From NCBI GenBank assembly GCA_945881845.1, contig CAMCVN010000016.1, positions 1 to 47,022 of the forward strand: a DNA stretch of 47,022 bases, written 5' to 3'. The position numbers were made by a program, and so were the translations under genes. Within the stretch, counting starts at the first letter, position 1. Each line of letters starts with the position of its first letter. Source of the DNA: Bifidobacterium breve. GTDB lineage: Bacteria > Actinomycetota > Thermoleophilia > Solirubrobacterales > Solirubrobacteraceae. The notes under the pieces are model-generated. The model saw only the letters and a list, made by a program, of their open reading frames with translations, did not search any database and had not been told where the DNA came from. This document shows positions 1 to 7,843 of the stretch, one piece after another.

Positions 1-464
<464 letters not shown>

Positions 465-477
465 TACGCCGCTGAGC

Positions 478-669
478 CTAAAGGGCCTTCTGGACCTTGT
501 CGGCCTTGAGGCAGCGCGTGCAGACGTACTCGCGGCGCGGCGCGCCTTCGACGACGATCCGAACCTTCTGGAGATTCGGATTGAAGCGCCGACGGGTAGC
601 GACCATCGAGTGGCTTCGGCTGTTGCCGAATGCCGGTCCCTTGTTGCAGCTGAAACATACCTTGGCCAT
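478..669 (-). CDS. rpmB: 50S ribosomal protein L28
   Basis: This 63-residue protein is full length for bacterial L28. It starts MAKVCFSCNKGP, continues with the basic region around GNSRSHSMVATRRRFNPNLQ and ends with a C-terminal CTRC pair. Two Cys pairs (CFSC near residue 6 and CTRC near 52) indicate the zinc-binding form of L28. It is a structural protein of the large ribosomal subunit. The start has no clear Shine-Dalgarno sequence, but a TACACT hexamer lies 10 nt upstream. It is followed closely by the DAK2 kinase gene. Confidence 0.95.
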   Translation of the reverse strand: MAKVCFSCNKGPAFGNSRSHSMVATRRRFNPNLQKVRIVVEGAPRREYVCTRCLKADKVQKAL

Positions 670-679
670 TGCGTTGCGC

Positions 680-685
680 AGTGTA
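680..685 (-). promoter_or_regulatory. Candidate -10 box (TACACT) for rpmB
   Basis: TACACT fits the actinobacterial TAnnnT -10 pattern and ends 10 nt before the rpmB ATG. It would give an almost leaderless transcript. No convincing -35 box was seen. It is part of a window-wide pattern described in the findings. Confidence 0.35.
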
Positions 686-689
686 GCGG

Positions 690-1013
690 TCAGCTGGCAG
701 GTTCCGAGTCGCGCTGCGGCGTTGGCCGCCGATGCGGTGAGCGACGCGGGGCACTGGATGCGCGCGCAATGCTGCCTGGCCCGCGCAAACGAACAGCACT
801 GGAATCGGCGTCTGGGAGCGGAATTCCGCCTCCACTCGGACCGCCGGTCGGGCGATCTTCAGACCCGCCGCCGGAACTATCGTCGTCGTCCCACCAGTCG
901 CGAAGATCCTGCGGGCGAGCGCCGCCAAATCGGACCAACATCAGGACAAGAATCGCCGCAGCACCAACGTGCGAAAGACCCGTGATCAGCAACGCGATCG
1001 CCTGTCCGCTCAT
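690..1013 (-). CDS. Small membrane protein with acidic and glycine-rich cytoplasmic-type tail, function unknown
   Basis: This protein has 107 residues. A hydrophobic segment at about residues 4-27 is followed by a short basic stretch, then a very acidic DWWDDDD motif near residue 39. A Gly/Pro-rich section (SGGGSEDRPTGG, then GGGIPLPDA) and an Arg-rich C-terminus complete it. I recognise no family with an assigned function. The ordered motifs make random origin unlikely. It lies between ribH (46-nt gap) and rpmB (20-nt gap) on the same strand. A TAGTCT hexamer 8 nt upstream of the ATG suggests its own leaderless promoter. Confidence 0.75.
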   Translation of the reverse strand: MSGQAIALLITGLSHVGAAAILVLMLVRFGGARPQDLRDWWDDDDSSGGGSEDRPTGGPSGGGIPLPDADSSAVRLRGPGSIARASSAPRRSPHRRPTPQRDSEPAS

Positions 1014-1021
1014 CTCTACAA

Positions 1022-1027
1022 AGACTA
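1022..1027 (-). promoter_or_regulatory. Candidate -10 box (TAGTCT) for the 107-aa membrane protein
   Basis: TAGTCT matches TAnnnT and is separated from the ATG by 8 nt, the spacing expected for a leaderless transcript. No ribosome binding site is seen between them. Confidence 0.4.
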
Positions 1028-1059
1028 GCGGCGCCGAGGGCCGCTTGGCATCGCGCCTC

Positions 1060-1494
1060 TCAGCTGCCGCTGAGCTGGACGCGCAGCCGCGTGAGCGCTA
1101 GTAGTGCCTCGGCCGCGTTGCGGCCAGCGTCGCGCACTCCACCACCGGACCGCTCGAGCGCCTGCTCGAGCGTTTCAACCGTCAAGACCCCAAACGAACA
1201 TGGCACGCCGGTCTCCAGCGAGACGCTCTGAATTCCGCGGGCGGCCTCGGCGCAGACATAGTCGTAGTGATCGGTCTCACCGCGAATAACCGCGCCGAGA
1301 CAGGCAACACCGGCAAAACGCCCCGACTGCGCGCAAAGCTTCGCGGCCGAGGGAAGCTCGAAGGCGCCAGGGACCTCAAAGCATTCGGCCGGCTCGCAGC
1401 CGGCCTCGGCGAAGGCTGCCTGCGCACTCGAGGTCAGCCGCTCGGCCAACTGCGGATAGAACTGAGCGCAGACGATCGCGTAGCTGTCACTCAT
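1060..1494 (-). CDS. ribH: 6,7-dimethyl-8-ribityllumazine synthase
   Basis: RibH condenses 5-amino-6-ribitylamino-uracil with 3,4-dihydroxy-2-butanone 4-phosphate, the penultimate step of riboflavin synthesis. At 144 residues it is near normal length. Family motifs visible are VPGAFELP at 41-48, LGAVIRGETDHYDYV at 66-80 with the catalytic His at about 76, and FGVLT at 101-105. The ATG overlaps the 3' end of ribBA by 8 nt, so the two are probably translationally coupled. It is the last rib gene of the operon. Confidence 0.96.
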   Translation of the reverse strand: MSDSYAIVCAQFYPQLAERLTSSAQAAFAEAGCEPAECFEVPGAFELPSAAKLCAQSGRFAGVACLGAVIRGETDHYDYVCAEAARGIQSVSLETGVPCSFGVLTVETLEQALERSGGGVRDAGRNAAEALLALTRLRVQLSGS

Positions 1495-2788
1495 CGGCGG
1501 ATTCCTCAGAAATTCGGTCCTTCTCGCGCTCGGCGTGGATCATCTCCTCGTCGAGATTGAGCCCCTGATGGTGAAGCGTGTGGCCCATCCGACGGCGCTT
1601 CGTCTCGAGGTAATCGGCGTTGTGCTCGTTTGAGGCCGGCTCGATCGGCAGCTGCTCGCTGACCGATAGGCCGTAGCCCTCGAGGCCATGGATCTTCTTT
1701 GGATTGTTGGTCAGAATTCGGATCGAGCTGAGGCCAAGATCAACCAGAATCTGCGCGCCGATTCCATAGTCGCGCAGGTCGGCCGGAAGGCCGAGCTTGA
1801 GATTGGCGTCGACAGTGTCGTAGCCCTCCTCCTGCAGCTTGTAAGCCTTGAGCTTGTTCAACAGCCCGATGCCCCGACCCTCCTGAGCGAGGTAGAGCAG
1901 CACGCCCTCCCCCTCCTCCTCGATTACTGCCAGCGCGGCCGTGAGCTGGTCACCGCAGTCGCATCGCAACGAGTGGAAGACGTCGCCGGTCAAACACTCC
2001 GAGTGAACACGGACGATCACGTCTTCTTTGCCTTCAACGTCGCCCTTGACTAGCGCGACGTGATGCTTGTCGTCGACCAGAGAGCGGTAGCCGACGACGG
2101 TGAAGTCGCCAAACGCTGTTGGCATTGAAGTCGATACGACGCGTTCAACGAGCTGGTCATTCTTGCGCCGGTAGGCGATCAGATCGGCGATCGTCAACAT
2201 CTTCAGATCGTGGAGATCGCAGTAGCTCTTGAGGTCGTCGACGCGCGCCATCGAGCCGTCGTCGTTCATGATTTCGCAGATCACTCCGGCCGGGGTGCAG
2301 CCAGCCAGGCTCGCTAGGTCGACGCTGGCCTCGGTGTGGCCGGTCCGTTCCAAGACACCACCGGGCTTGGCCTTGAGCGGGTTTACGTGCCCCCCCTTGA
2401 CGATCGCTTCCGGACCGTTGGCCGGGTCGCTGGCGACGCGGATTGTTTGCGCGCGGTCGGCGGCACTGATCCCCGTCGTTACCCCCTCGCGGGCTTCAAT
2501 CGTGACCGTAAATGGCGTTTCATATGGAGTTTCGTTCTTGGCCGTCATCAGCTCAAGGTCTAGCTCGGCGCACCGCTCCGGCGTCAATGCGAGGCAGATC
2601 CAACCGCGCGCGTGCTTGGCCATGAAGTTGATCGCCTCTGGCGTAACGTGCTCGGCGGCCATCACCAAGTCGCCCTCGTTCTCGCGGTCCTCATCGTCGA
2701 CGACAACGATCATCTTGCCGGCGGCAATCTCAGCCAGCGCCTCGTCGACGGTTGCGAAGCGGTAATCGGTTTCGGCGGAATCGGTCAT
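1487..2788 (-). CDS. ribBA: Bifunctional 3,4-dihydroxy-2-butanone 4-phosphate synthase / GTP cyclohydrolase II
   Basis: At 433 residues this is a two-domain protein. The N-terminal half makes 3,4-dihydroxy-2-butanone 4-phosphate from ribulose 5-phosphate; it shows DDEDRENEGDLVMAAE at 31-46 with the metal and active-site acidic residues. The C-terminal half, from about residue 210, is GTP cyclohydrolase II. It contains HSECLTGDVFHSLRCDCGDQ, which carries the three zinc cysteines, and EGRGIGLLNKLKAY. A charged tail of about 30 residues follows. It supplies both entry points of riboflavin synthesis. The ATG overlaps the ribE stop as ATGA, and the 3' end overlaps ribH. Confidence 0.97.
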   Translation of the reverse strand: MTDSAETDYRFATVDEALAEIAAGKMIVVVDDEDRENEGDLVMAAEHVTPEAINFMAKHARGWICLALTPERCAELDLELMTAKNETPYETPFTVTIEAREGVTTGISAADRAQTIRVASDPANGPEAIVKGGHVNPLKAKPGGVLERTGHTEASVDLASLAGCTPAGVICEIMNDDGSMARVDDLKSYCDLHDLKMLTIADLIAYRRKNDQLVERVVSTSMPTAFGDFTVVGYRSLVDDKHHVALVKGDVEGKEDVIVRVHSECLTGDVFHSLRCDCGDQLTAALAVIEEEGEGVLLYLAQEGRGIGLLNKLKAYKLQEEGYDTVDANLKLGLPADLRDYGIGAQILVDLGLSSIRILTNNPKKIHGLEGYGLSVSEQLPIEPASNEHNADYLETKRRRMGHTLHHQGLNLDEEMIHAEREKDRISEESADE

Positions 2789-3375
2789 TGCGAGGTGGCG
2801 AGCAAGCGTTCGACGTACTTGGCGAGAATGTCGACTTCAAGATTGACTGTACGGCCAGCTGCTGTGCCGCCAAGGTTAGTGCGCTGCGTTGTCTCAGGGA
2901 TCAGCCAGACGTCGAAGCCCTGATCATCGACGCGAGCGACAGTTAACGAGACTCCGTCAACGGCAATCGAACCTTTCTCAGCGACGTAGCGCAGCAGCTC
3001 CGGGGCGGCAGCCACCGTCACGACTAGCGCGATCCCATCCTCACGCGTGGCCGCGACCGAGCCGACGCCGTCAATGTGACCTTGGACGATGTGCCCGCCG
3101 AGGTGGCCGTTGGCCCGAACCGGCAGCTCGAGGTTGAGCGGCGACCCAAGCTGCGCGTCGCCGAGCGAACTGCGGCTGAGCGTCTCGTTGATCGCGTCTG
3201 CCGAGAAACTCTCGTCGCTGATCTCGGTGGCAGTCAGGCAGACGCCGTTAACGGCGACCGAGTCGCCCTCCGAGAGCTGCCCTGCGAGCGCGCTTCGAAT
3301 CGTCAGCCGCGCGCCAAGCTCGTTGCGCTCAAGCTCAACGAGCTCACCGAGATCTTCAATTAGCCCCGTAAACAC
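2785..3375 (-). CDS. ribE: Riboflavin synthase alpha chain
   Basis: The protein dismutates two molecules of 6,7-dimethyl-8-ribityllumazine to riboflavin. It shows the typical internal duplication of two lumazine-binding barrels: the first starts MFTGLIEDLG and contains DSVAVNGVCLTA, the second contains HIVQGHIDGVG and GSIAVDGVSLTV. I chose the GTG at 3375 because the family begins with M-FTGLIE; an in-frame GTG at 3384 would add three residues. This gives 196 residues, normal length. The start lies just after the ribD stop at 3378, and the stop overlaps the ribBA ATG. Confidence 0.94.
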   Translation of the reverse strand: MFTGLIEDLGELVELERNELGARLTIRSALAGQLSEGDSVAVNGVCLTATEISDESFSADAINETLSRSSLGDAQLGSPLNLELPVRANGHLGGHIVQGHIDGVGSVAATREDGIALVVTVAAAPELLRYVAEKGSIAVDGVSLTVARVDDQGFDVWLIPETTQRTNLGGTAAGRTVNLEVDILAKYVERLLATSQ

Positions 3376-3377
3376 AA

Positions 3378-4508
3378 CTACCACTCTCGCAGTCTGGCGG
3401 TCAGCAGGATGTCGTCAGCGACCCTCTCGGTGGTCAGAGAGAGCGCTCGGGTCGCGTCGGCAATCATCGTCGCCCCCATCCCTTCGAGCGGATCGCGCGC
3501 GTTTGCCCCGCCGAACACGAGCGGCGCGATGAAGAGGCGCATCTCGTCAATCTCGCCGGCGTCAAGGAAGGCGCCGGCCAGATGCGGGCCGCCTTCGAGC
3601 AGCAGCGAGGTGACCGGCGGGTCGAGCTTGCCAAGTTGGCTGAGCGCATCGCTGACGCGCAGCGGCTCGTTCTCACCGCTGACGACAACCACTTCGGCGC
3701 CGGCCGACTCAAGCGCTTCAATCGCGCTGCGCGGCGCGGCGCGCGACACCACAACTATCAGCTCAATCTCAGGCGCCTGCGAGAGCAACTGCGAGTTGAG
3801 CGGTAGGCGAGCATCGGAGTCGAAGACGATTCTGCGCGGCTGCTTCGCGACGCCGGGAGTGCGTGCTGTCAGCTGCGGATCGTCGGCCATCGCCGTCCCA
3901 ATACCGACCGCGACCGCATCAACCTCGGCGCGCCAGATGTGAACTAACTCCCTGCTGCTGGCATCCGAAATCCACTGCGAGTCGCCCTCGCTGGTCGCGA
4001 CCTTGCCATCGATACTCATCGCAGACTTGAACAGAACCCAGGGCTTACCGGTCCGAGCGTGCTTACGGAAGGCTTGGTTCTCAAGCCGCGCTGTCGCGGC
4101 CACCTCGCCGCTAGCGATCTCAACGTCGACCCCTTCGTCGCGCAAGATTCCAAGGCCCCTGCCGCTGGCCTTCTCGGTCGGGTCATCGCTCGCTACGACG
4201 ACGCGCCCGATCCCGGCCGCGGTGATCGCGTCGGTGCACGGCGGCTGCTTGCCTTGGTGGCAGCACGGCTCCAGCGAAACGTAGAGCGTCGCTCCGCTTA
4301 AATCGGCGCCACCGCAGTCTGCAATCGCGTTTACCTCGGCGTGAGCTTCGCCGTAGCGCTCGTGCCAGCCCTCGCCAAGCACCTCGCCGTCGCGCGCGAT
4401 GACCGCGCCGACCTGTGGGTTAGGACTGACGCTGCCGAGGCCGTTGCGGCCAAGCTCAATCGCCCTCTCGAGCAACTGCTTATCGCGTGTCGTAACTGAA
4501 CTATCCAT
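3378..4508 (-). CDS. ribD: Bifunctional diaminohydroxyphosphoribosylaminopyrimidine deaminase / 5-amino-6-(5-phosphoribosylamino)uracil reductase
   Basis: This is a two-domain enzyme for steps 2 and 3 of riboflavin synthesis. The deaminase domain is residues 1 to about 145. It has HAE at 56-58 (zinc His and catalytic Glu) and the zinc cysteines C82 and C91 in EPCCHQGKQPPC. The NADPH-dependent reductase domain follows, with KSAMSIDGKVA and SQWISDASSRE, and near the end LLLEGGPHLAGAFL. The ATG at 4508 gives 376 residues, the usual size; the open frame upstream has no RibD similarity. It is the first rib gene, 32 nt downstream of the GT-C gene on the same strand. A TATCCT box 9 nt upstream may be its own promoter. 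No FMN riboswitch fits in the short gap. Confidence 0.96.
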   Translation of the reverse strand: MDSSVTTRDKQLLERAIELGRNGLGSVSPNPQVGAVIARDGEVLGEGWHERYGEAHAEVNAIADCGGADLSGATLYVSLEPCCHQGKQPPCTDAITAAGIGRVVVASDDPTEKASGRGLGILRDEGVDVEIASGEVAATARLENQAFRKHARTGKPWVLFKSAMSIDGKVATSEGDSQWISDASSRELVHIWRAEVDAVAVGIGTAMADDPQLTARTPGVAKQPRRIVFDSDARLPLNSQLLSQAPEIELIVVVSRAAPRSAIEALESAGAEVVVVSGENEPLRVSDALSQLGKLDPPVTSLLLEGGPHLAGAFLDAGEIDEMRLFIAPLVFGGANARDPLEGMGATMIADATRALSLTTERVADDILLTARLREW

Positions 4509-4517
4509 TAGGCGATC

Positions 4518-4523
4518 AGGATA
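4518..4523 (-). promoter_or_regulatory. Candidate -10 box (TATCCT) for the rib operon
   Basis: TATCCT matches TAnnnT and lies 9 nt before the ribD ATG, inside the 32-nt gap after the glycosyltransferase gene. It would allow rib expression independent of that upstream gene. No -35 element was recognised. Confidence 0.4.
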
Positions 4524-4540
4524 GGCGCATAGGGCCGCGC

Positions 4541-6010
4541 TCAGCGGCAGCGCGCGTACACCGAGTAGAGCTCGTTGGCGGCGACCGGCCGATAGCCAGC
4601 AGGCGGAAGATTGCGCAGCGTGTCTTCCGACGTTGGGTTCTCTGGGTCGAGCCCGCCGCGCAGGAGGACAGCCCTGCCGGCGGCCAGGACAACGATTCCG
4701 TTCTTCACCTTCGACGCCTCTGGAACGTCGCTGCGGGCGATCACTTGGTCGGCTGGCAGATCCATGATCCAGCGCACCGCGGGCACGAGTCGGTGGTTGC
4801 TCGTTAGTACCGGGCCACACTCAGCGGCGGCGCGCACATCCGGACGGTCGAGCAGGCTGGTCAACGCTTGCACCGAATCACCGCGGAACTTCAGCTCCGA
4901 CACGAGCACGCCAACGTTGACACGGATGATCGTCCAAACGATCAGCGCGGCGACGGCGACAGACGCGCTGATCGCCCAGTACTTACGGACGCGGCCCGGT
5001 TCGATGACTGTGAAGCCGGCAACGAGGAAGGCAGCGAAGATCATAAGCATCATCGCTGGCAGCAGCAGGTAGCGGCTGATCACCGAGAATTCCCCGAGCG
5101 CCAGCAGGACAAACGTGAAGAGTCCGATCAGAAAGAGCGATAGCGGCACTCGTACGCGGTGCGGAACGAGCCAGCTTGCGAGACCAAGGCCAATCAGGCC
5201 GGCGACCATCACGGGGACTTTCAGCAGCTGACCGAAGAACAGCAGAGTTTCACCTGGAATCTCGCTCGGGGGTTTTGAGCGCCCGTCCTCGGCCGTCACC
5301 GCCGTCGTGTGGGTCTGGGAGAAGAGCGGATCGCCGGTGACGATGTAGTCGATCCCGAACCAGATCAGCGGCGCGGCACCAACGAGCAGCGCGAACTCAA
5401 TTCGCTTCCGCCACGAAAGTCCAGGGAAGAGCCAAAGCCAATAGATACCGGCGATGATCCATGCCTCCGGACGCAATAGCCCACATAGCGCCAGCAGCCA
5501 AAATATCGATGCTCCTCGACGTGGCTTAGCGACCTCGAGCGCAGCCGCCCAGAGCAGCAAGGCCAAGTAGGGAACGTCGATGAAGGCGCGAGCGGCGAGA
5601 AACGGGAAATCAAAGCGGGTGCAGAGAATCGCTGCCGCGGCAAGGCCAACCAACACCGTGAACGAGTTGCGAGCGAGCTGATAGAGGGCAACGACCATTA
5701 GGACGAAGCTGCCCATCGTCGCCAGCAACATCAGGCGGTCGCCGGCGCGGCCAAAGAGCGCAAAGAAGATCCCGAAGACCAGCCCTAGAGGATGCTCCGT
5801 CGGCGCCCTGTAGGTAGCGAAGTCGGGGAGATTCCCGTCGAGCATCTCGCGCCCCCAGAGCAGCGAGTAGGTCGCGTCGTATGAGGTGTAGGTCGGGAAG
5901 ATGATTGTTCCTGCCGCGACGATCAGCGTCGTCACGACGAGCAGGATCGTCGGCCACGGCAGCGATTCAACGCGGGAGGTGAGCGAACGAGAAGAGGGAG
6001 CGGTAGTCAC
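4541..6010 (-). CDS. Multi-pass membrane glycosyltransferase-like protein (GT-C fold)
   Basis: This 489-residue protein has roughly ten hydrophobic segments. The first external loop contains SYDATYSLLWGREML (D45) followed by YRAPTEHPLG, which resembles the acidic first-loop motif of GT-C enzymes. Those enzymes transfer sugars from polyprenyl-phosphate donors outside the membrane (the PMT/ArnT/GT39 group). The C-terminal soluble part ends in YSVYARCR. The acceptor and sugar cannot be read from sequence. It is divergent from the GT2-methyltransferase-flippase genes and is probably part of the same surface-glycan function. It starts at GTG with no strong ribosome binding site. Confidence 0.75.
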   Translation of the reverse strand: MTTAPSSRSLTSRVESLPWPTILLVVTTLIVAAGTIIFPTYTSYDATYSLLWGREMLDGNLPDFATYRAPTEHPLGLVFGIFFALFGRAGDRLMLLATMGSFVLMVVALYQLARNSFTVLVGLAAAAILCTRFDFPFLAARAFIDVPYLALLLWAAALEVAKPRRGASIFWLLALCGLLRPEAWIIAGIYWLWLFPGLSWRKRIEFALLVGAAPLIWFGIDYIVTGDPLFSQTHTTAVTAEDGRSKPPSEIPGETLLFFGQLLKVPVMVAGLIGLGLASWLVPHRVRVPLSLFLIGLFTFVLLALGEFSVISRYLLLPAMMLMIFAAFLVAGFTVIEPGRVRKYWAISASVAVAALIVWTIIRVNVGVLVSELKFRGDSVQALTSLLDRPDVRAAAECGPVLTSNHRLVPAVRWIMDLPADQVIARSDVPEASKVKNGIVVLAAGRAVLLRGGLDPENPTSEDTLRNLPPAGYRPVAANELYSVYARCR

Positions 6011-6109
6011 GGAAGGCAGTCGGTTGAAGAGCGTCCGGCGGGCAGACGACTCGAAGGCATACTACGCAGCCTCATGACGGGCAGCCCCCGGTGGTCGCCC
6101 CCTTTCAGC

Positions 6110-6138
6110 CCCAATCGCACCAGACCCGTACGATTGGG
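6110..6138. repeat. 8-bp inverted repeat over the GT2 promoter
   Basis: CCCAATCG (6110-6117) and CGATTGGG (6131-6138) are perfect complements separated by 13 nt. The repeat covers the proposed -10 box and ends 5 nt before the start codon. It could be an operator, or a hairpin if transcription starts upstream. Confidence 0.5.
6129..6134 (+). promoter_or_regulatory. Candidate -10 box (TACGAT) for the glycan operon
   Basis: TACGAT matches TAnnnT and is 9 nt from the GT2 ATG, with no ribosome binding site in between, as expected for a leaderless transcript. It overlaps the right arm of the inverted repeat 6110-6138. Confidence 0.4.
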
Positions 6139-6143
6139 CGTCG

Positions 6144-7211
6144 ATGAAGCTGATCATTCAGATCCCCTGTCTCAACGAAGAGGCGACCCTCCCCGAGACG
6201 CTTGCGGACCTTCCGCGCGAGGTTGACGGGATCACCGACGTCGAATGGCTGATCATCGACGACGGCTCGACCGACGCAACGGTCGAAGTGGCACTCGCCA
6301 ACGGCGTCGACCACATCGTGCGGCTGACCAACAACCGCGGTCTCGCCGCAGGCTTCCAAGCCGGCCTTGACGCCTGCCTCAAACTCGGCGCCGATGTGAT
6401 CGTCAACACCGACGCCGACAACCAGTACTACGGCGCCGATATCCCGAAGCTCGTCGAACCAATCATCGCCGGCCGCGCCGACATGGTTATCGGCGACCGC
6501 CAGACCGACACGATCGAGCACTTCTCGCCGATCAAGAAGCGGCTCCAGAAGCTCGGCTCATGGGTTGTTCGTCAGGCATCGGAGACGGATGTTCCCGACA
6601 CCACCTCCGGCTTTCGCGCTTACAACCGCGAGGCCGCGCTGCAGATGGCCGTCGTCTCACGCTTCACCTACACGCTCGAGACGATCATCCAAGCCGGCAA
6701 GCTGCTTGTCGCGGTCGAGGATGTTCCGATCCGCACCAACCCGAAGACGCGCGAGTCGCGGCTCTTCCCATCAACCTGGTCGTATGTGCGGCGAAACAGC
6801 ATCTCGATCTTCCGCATCTACGCGCAGTACGAGCCGATGCGAGTCTTCTTTAGCGCCGCAGTCGTACTTGCCGTAGCGGCCGTGATCCCCTTCACGCTCT
6901 TCTTCATCAACTGGGTTCAGGGCGACGGGGCCGGCCACGTGCAGTCACTGATCTTCGGCGCCGTTCTCTTCAACGCAGCCGTCGTGATGGGCGCGCTGGC
7001 CGTAATCGGCGACCTGATGCACGCTCAGCGGATCATGAGCCAGCGCATATTCGAACGCGTCCGCAGGGTTGAGCTGGAGCTCGGCGTACCGCCTTCGCAT
7101 TATGAGCCGGGGGCCACTCCGACCGGCCAGGCGGCAACGACGGGAGCACACTCAGCGCCCTCCCCGAGCGAGCATCGCGCCCAGCTTCAACAAGAGGAGG
7201 CGTCGCGATGA
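6144..7211 (+). CDS. Family 2 glycosyltransferase with C-terminal membrane anchor
   Basis: The protein has 355 residues. The GT-A domain covers about 1-225. IIQIPCLNEEATLPETL is the start of the GT2 fold, IIDDGSTD at 37-44 binds the nucleotide, and NTDADNQY at 88-95 holds the DxD metal motif. DTTSGFRAYNREAA resembles the acceptor-loop motif of polyprenyl-phosphate mannose and glucose synthases. Two transmembrane segments at about 232-254 and 265-287 follow, then a Pro/Ala-rich tail. The likely role is loading a sugar onto a lipid carrier. It overlaps the next gene by 4 nt (ATGA). Confidence 0.88.
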   Translation: MKLIIQIPCLNEEATLPETLADLPREVDGITDVEWLIIDDGSTDATVEVALANGVDHIVRLTNNRGLAAGFQAGLDACLKLGADVIVNTDADNQYYGADIPKLVEPIIAGRADMVIGDRQTDTIEHFSPIKKRLQKLGSWVVRQASETDVPDTTSGFRAYNREAALQMAVVSRFTYTLETIIQAGKLLVAVEDVPIRTNPKTRESRLFPSTWSYVRRNSISIFRIYAQYEPMRVFFSAAVVLAVAAVIPFTLFFINWVQGDGAGHVQSLIFGAVLFNAAVVMGALAVIGDLMHAQRIMSQRIFERVRRVELELGVPPSHYEPGATPTGQAATTGAHSAPSPSEHRAQLQQEEASR

Positions 7212-7843
7212 AGTCGCGCGTGACAGTCGATAGCGAAGGAACCGTAACCGGCAACACCTTCGACAAGTACGGCTCGACCCATCCGGTTGTGCGGCGTCTG
7301 ATGTCCGGCTTCCACCGCGAACTTGACGCTTGCTACGCGATCGCATCACCGACGTCAATTCTCGACATCGGTTGCGGCGAGGGAGTACTCACGCATGAAT
7401 GGGCTGGACGGCTTCCGAACGGCGGCCGAATTGTCGGCACCGATCTTGACGACCCGCTGCTGCATGCGCAATGGGAGCAGCGCCGCGCGCCGAACCTTGA
7501 GTACCGCGTGATGAAGGGTGAGCAGCTTGAGTTCGCCGACAACGAATTCGACACCGCAACCGCGATCGAGGTGCTCGAGCACGTCACCGACCCAGAGATG
7601 GTGCTCTCCGAGATGGCGCGCTGCGCCGAGCGCTGGCTCTTGGTCTCGGTTCCACGCGAACCACTCTGGCGGATCACGAACATCGCCAGAGGGGCTTACT
7701 GGAGCGAACTGGGCAACACGCCAGGGCACCTCAACCACTGGTCGAGCCGCTCATTTCGGGCGATGCTCTCGCGCTACGGCGAAGTCGTCGAACTGCGCCA
7801 CCCGTTCCCGTGGGTGATGGCGCTAGTACGGCTCGGTGGCTAG
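7208..7843 (+). CDS. SAM-dependent class I methyltransferase
   Basis: At 211 residues, this protein has the SAM-binding motif I SILDIGCGEGVLT at about 50-62. Motif II is around GGRIVGTDLD, and FDTATAIEVLEHV provides the motif IV/post-motif signature of the Methyltransf_11 group. The substrate is unknown. Its place between a glycosyltransferase and a flippase suggests methylation of a sugar or lipid-linked intermediate, which is inference. It overlaps the GT2 gene (ATGA) and the flippase start by 8 nt. Confidence 0.85.
   Translation: MKSRVTVDSEGTVTGNTFDKYGSTHPVVRRLMSGFHRELDACYAIASPTSILDIGCGEGVLTHEWAGRLPNGGRIVGTDLDDPLLHAQWEQRRAPNLEYRVMKGEQLEFADNEFDTATAIEVLEHVTDPEMVLSEMARCAERWLLVSVPREPLWRITNIARGAYWSELGNTPGHLNHWSSRSFRAMLSRYGEVVELRHPFPWVMALVRLGG

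Larger units (their letters stand above)
6011..6143 (+). promoter_or_regulatory. Divergent intergenic region between the GT-C and GT2 genes
   Basis: These 133 nt separate two divergent genes and should hold both promoters. On the plus strand a TACGAT box (6129-6134) lies 9 nt before the GT2 ATG. An 8-bp perfect inverted repeat, CCCAATCG at 6110-6117 and CGATTGGG at 6131-6138, brackets the core promoter. No clear promoter was seen for the minus-strand gene. Confidence 0.45.

Noticed and set aside
475-480. TAGGCT as -10 box for the DAK2 gene
   Set aside because: It fits TAnnnT at 10 nt from the GTG but includes the rpmB stop codon, so its match may be due to coding constraint; expression from the rpmB promoter is the simpler view.
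4532-4548. Short GC hairpin at the end of the GT-C gene as terminator
   Set aside because: The stem is only 5 bp, overlaps the stop codon and has no T-run; such stems are common in this GC-rich DNA.
4509-4820. N-terminal extension of ribD upstream of 4508
   Set aside because: The frame stays open into the GT-C gene, but the translation has no RibD similarity and the ATG at 4508 gives the normal length.
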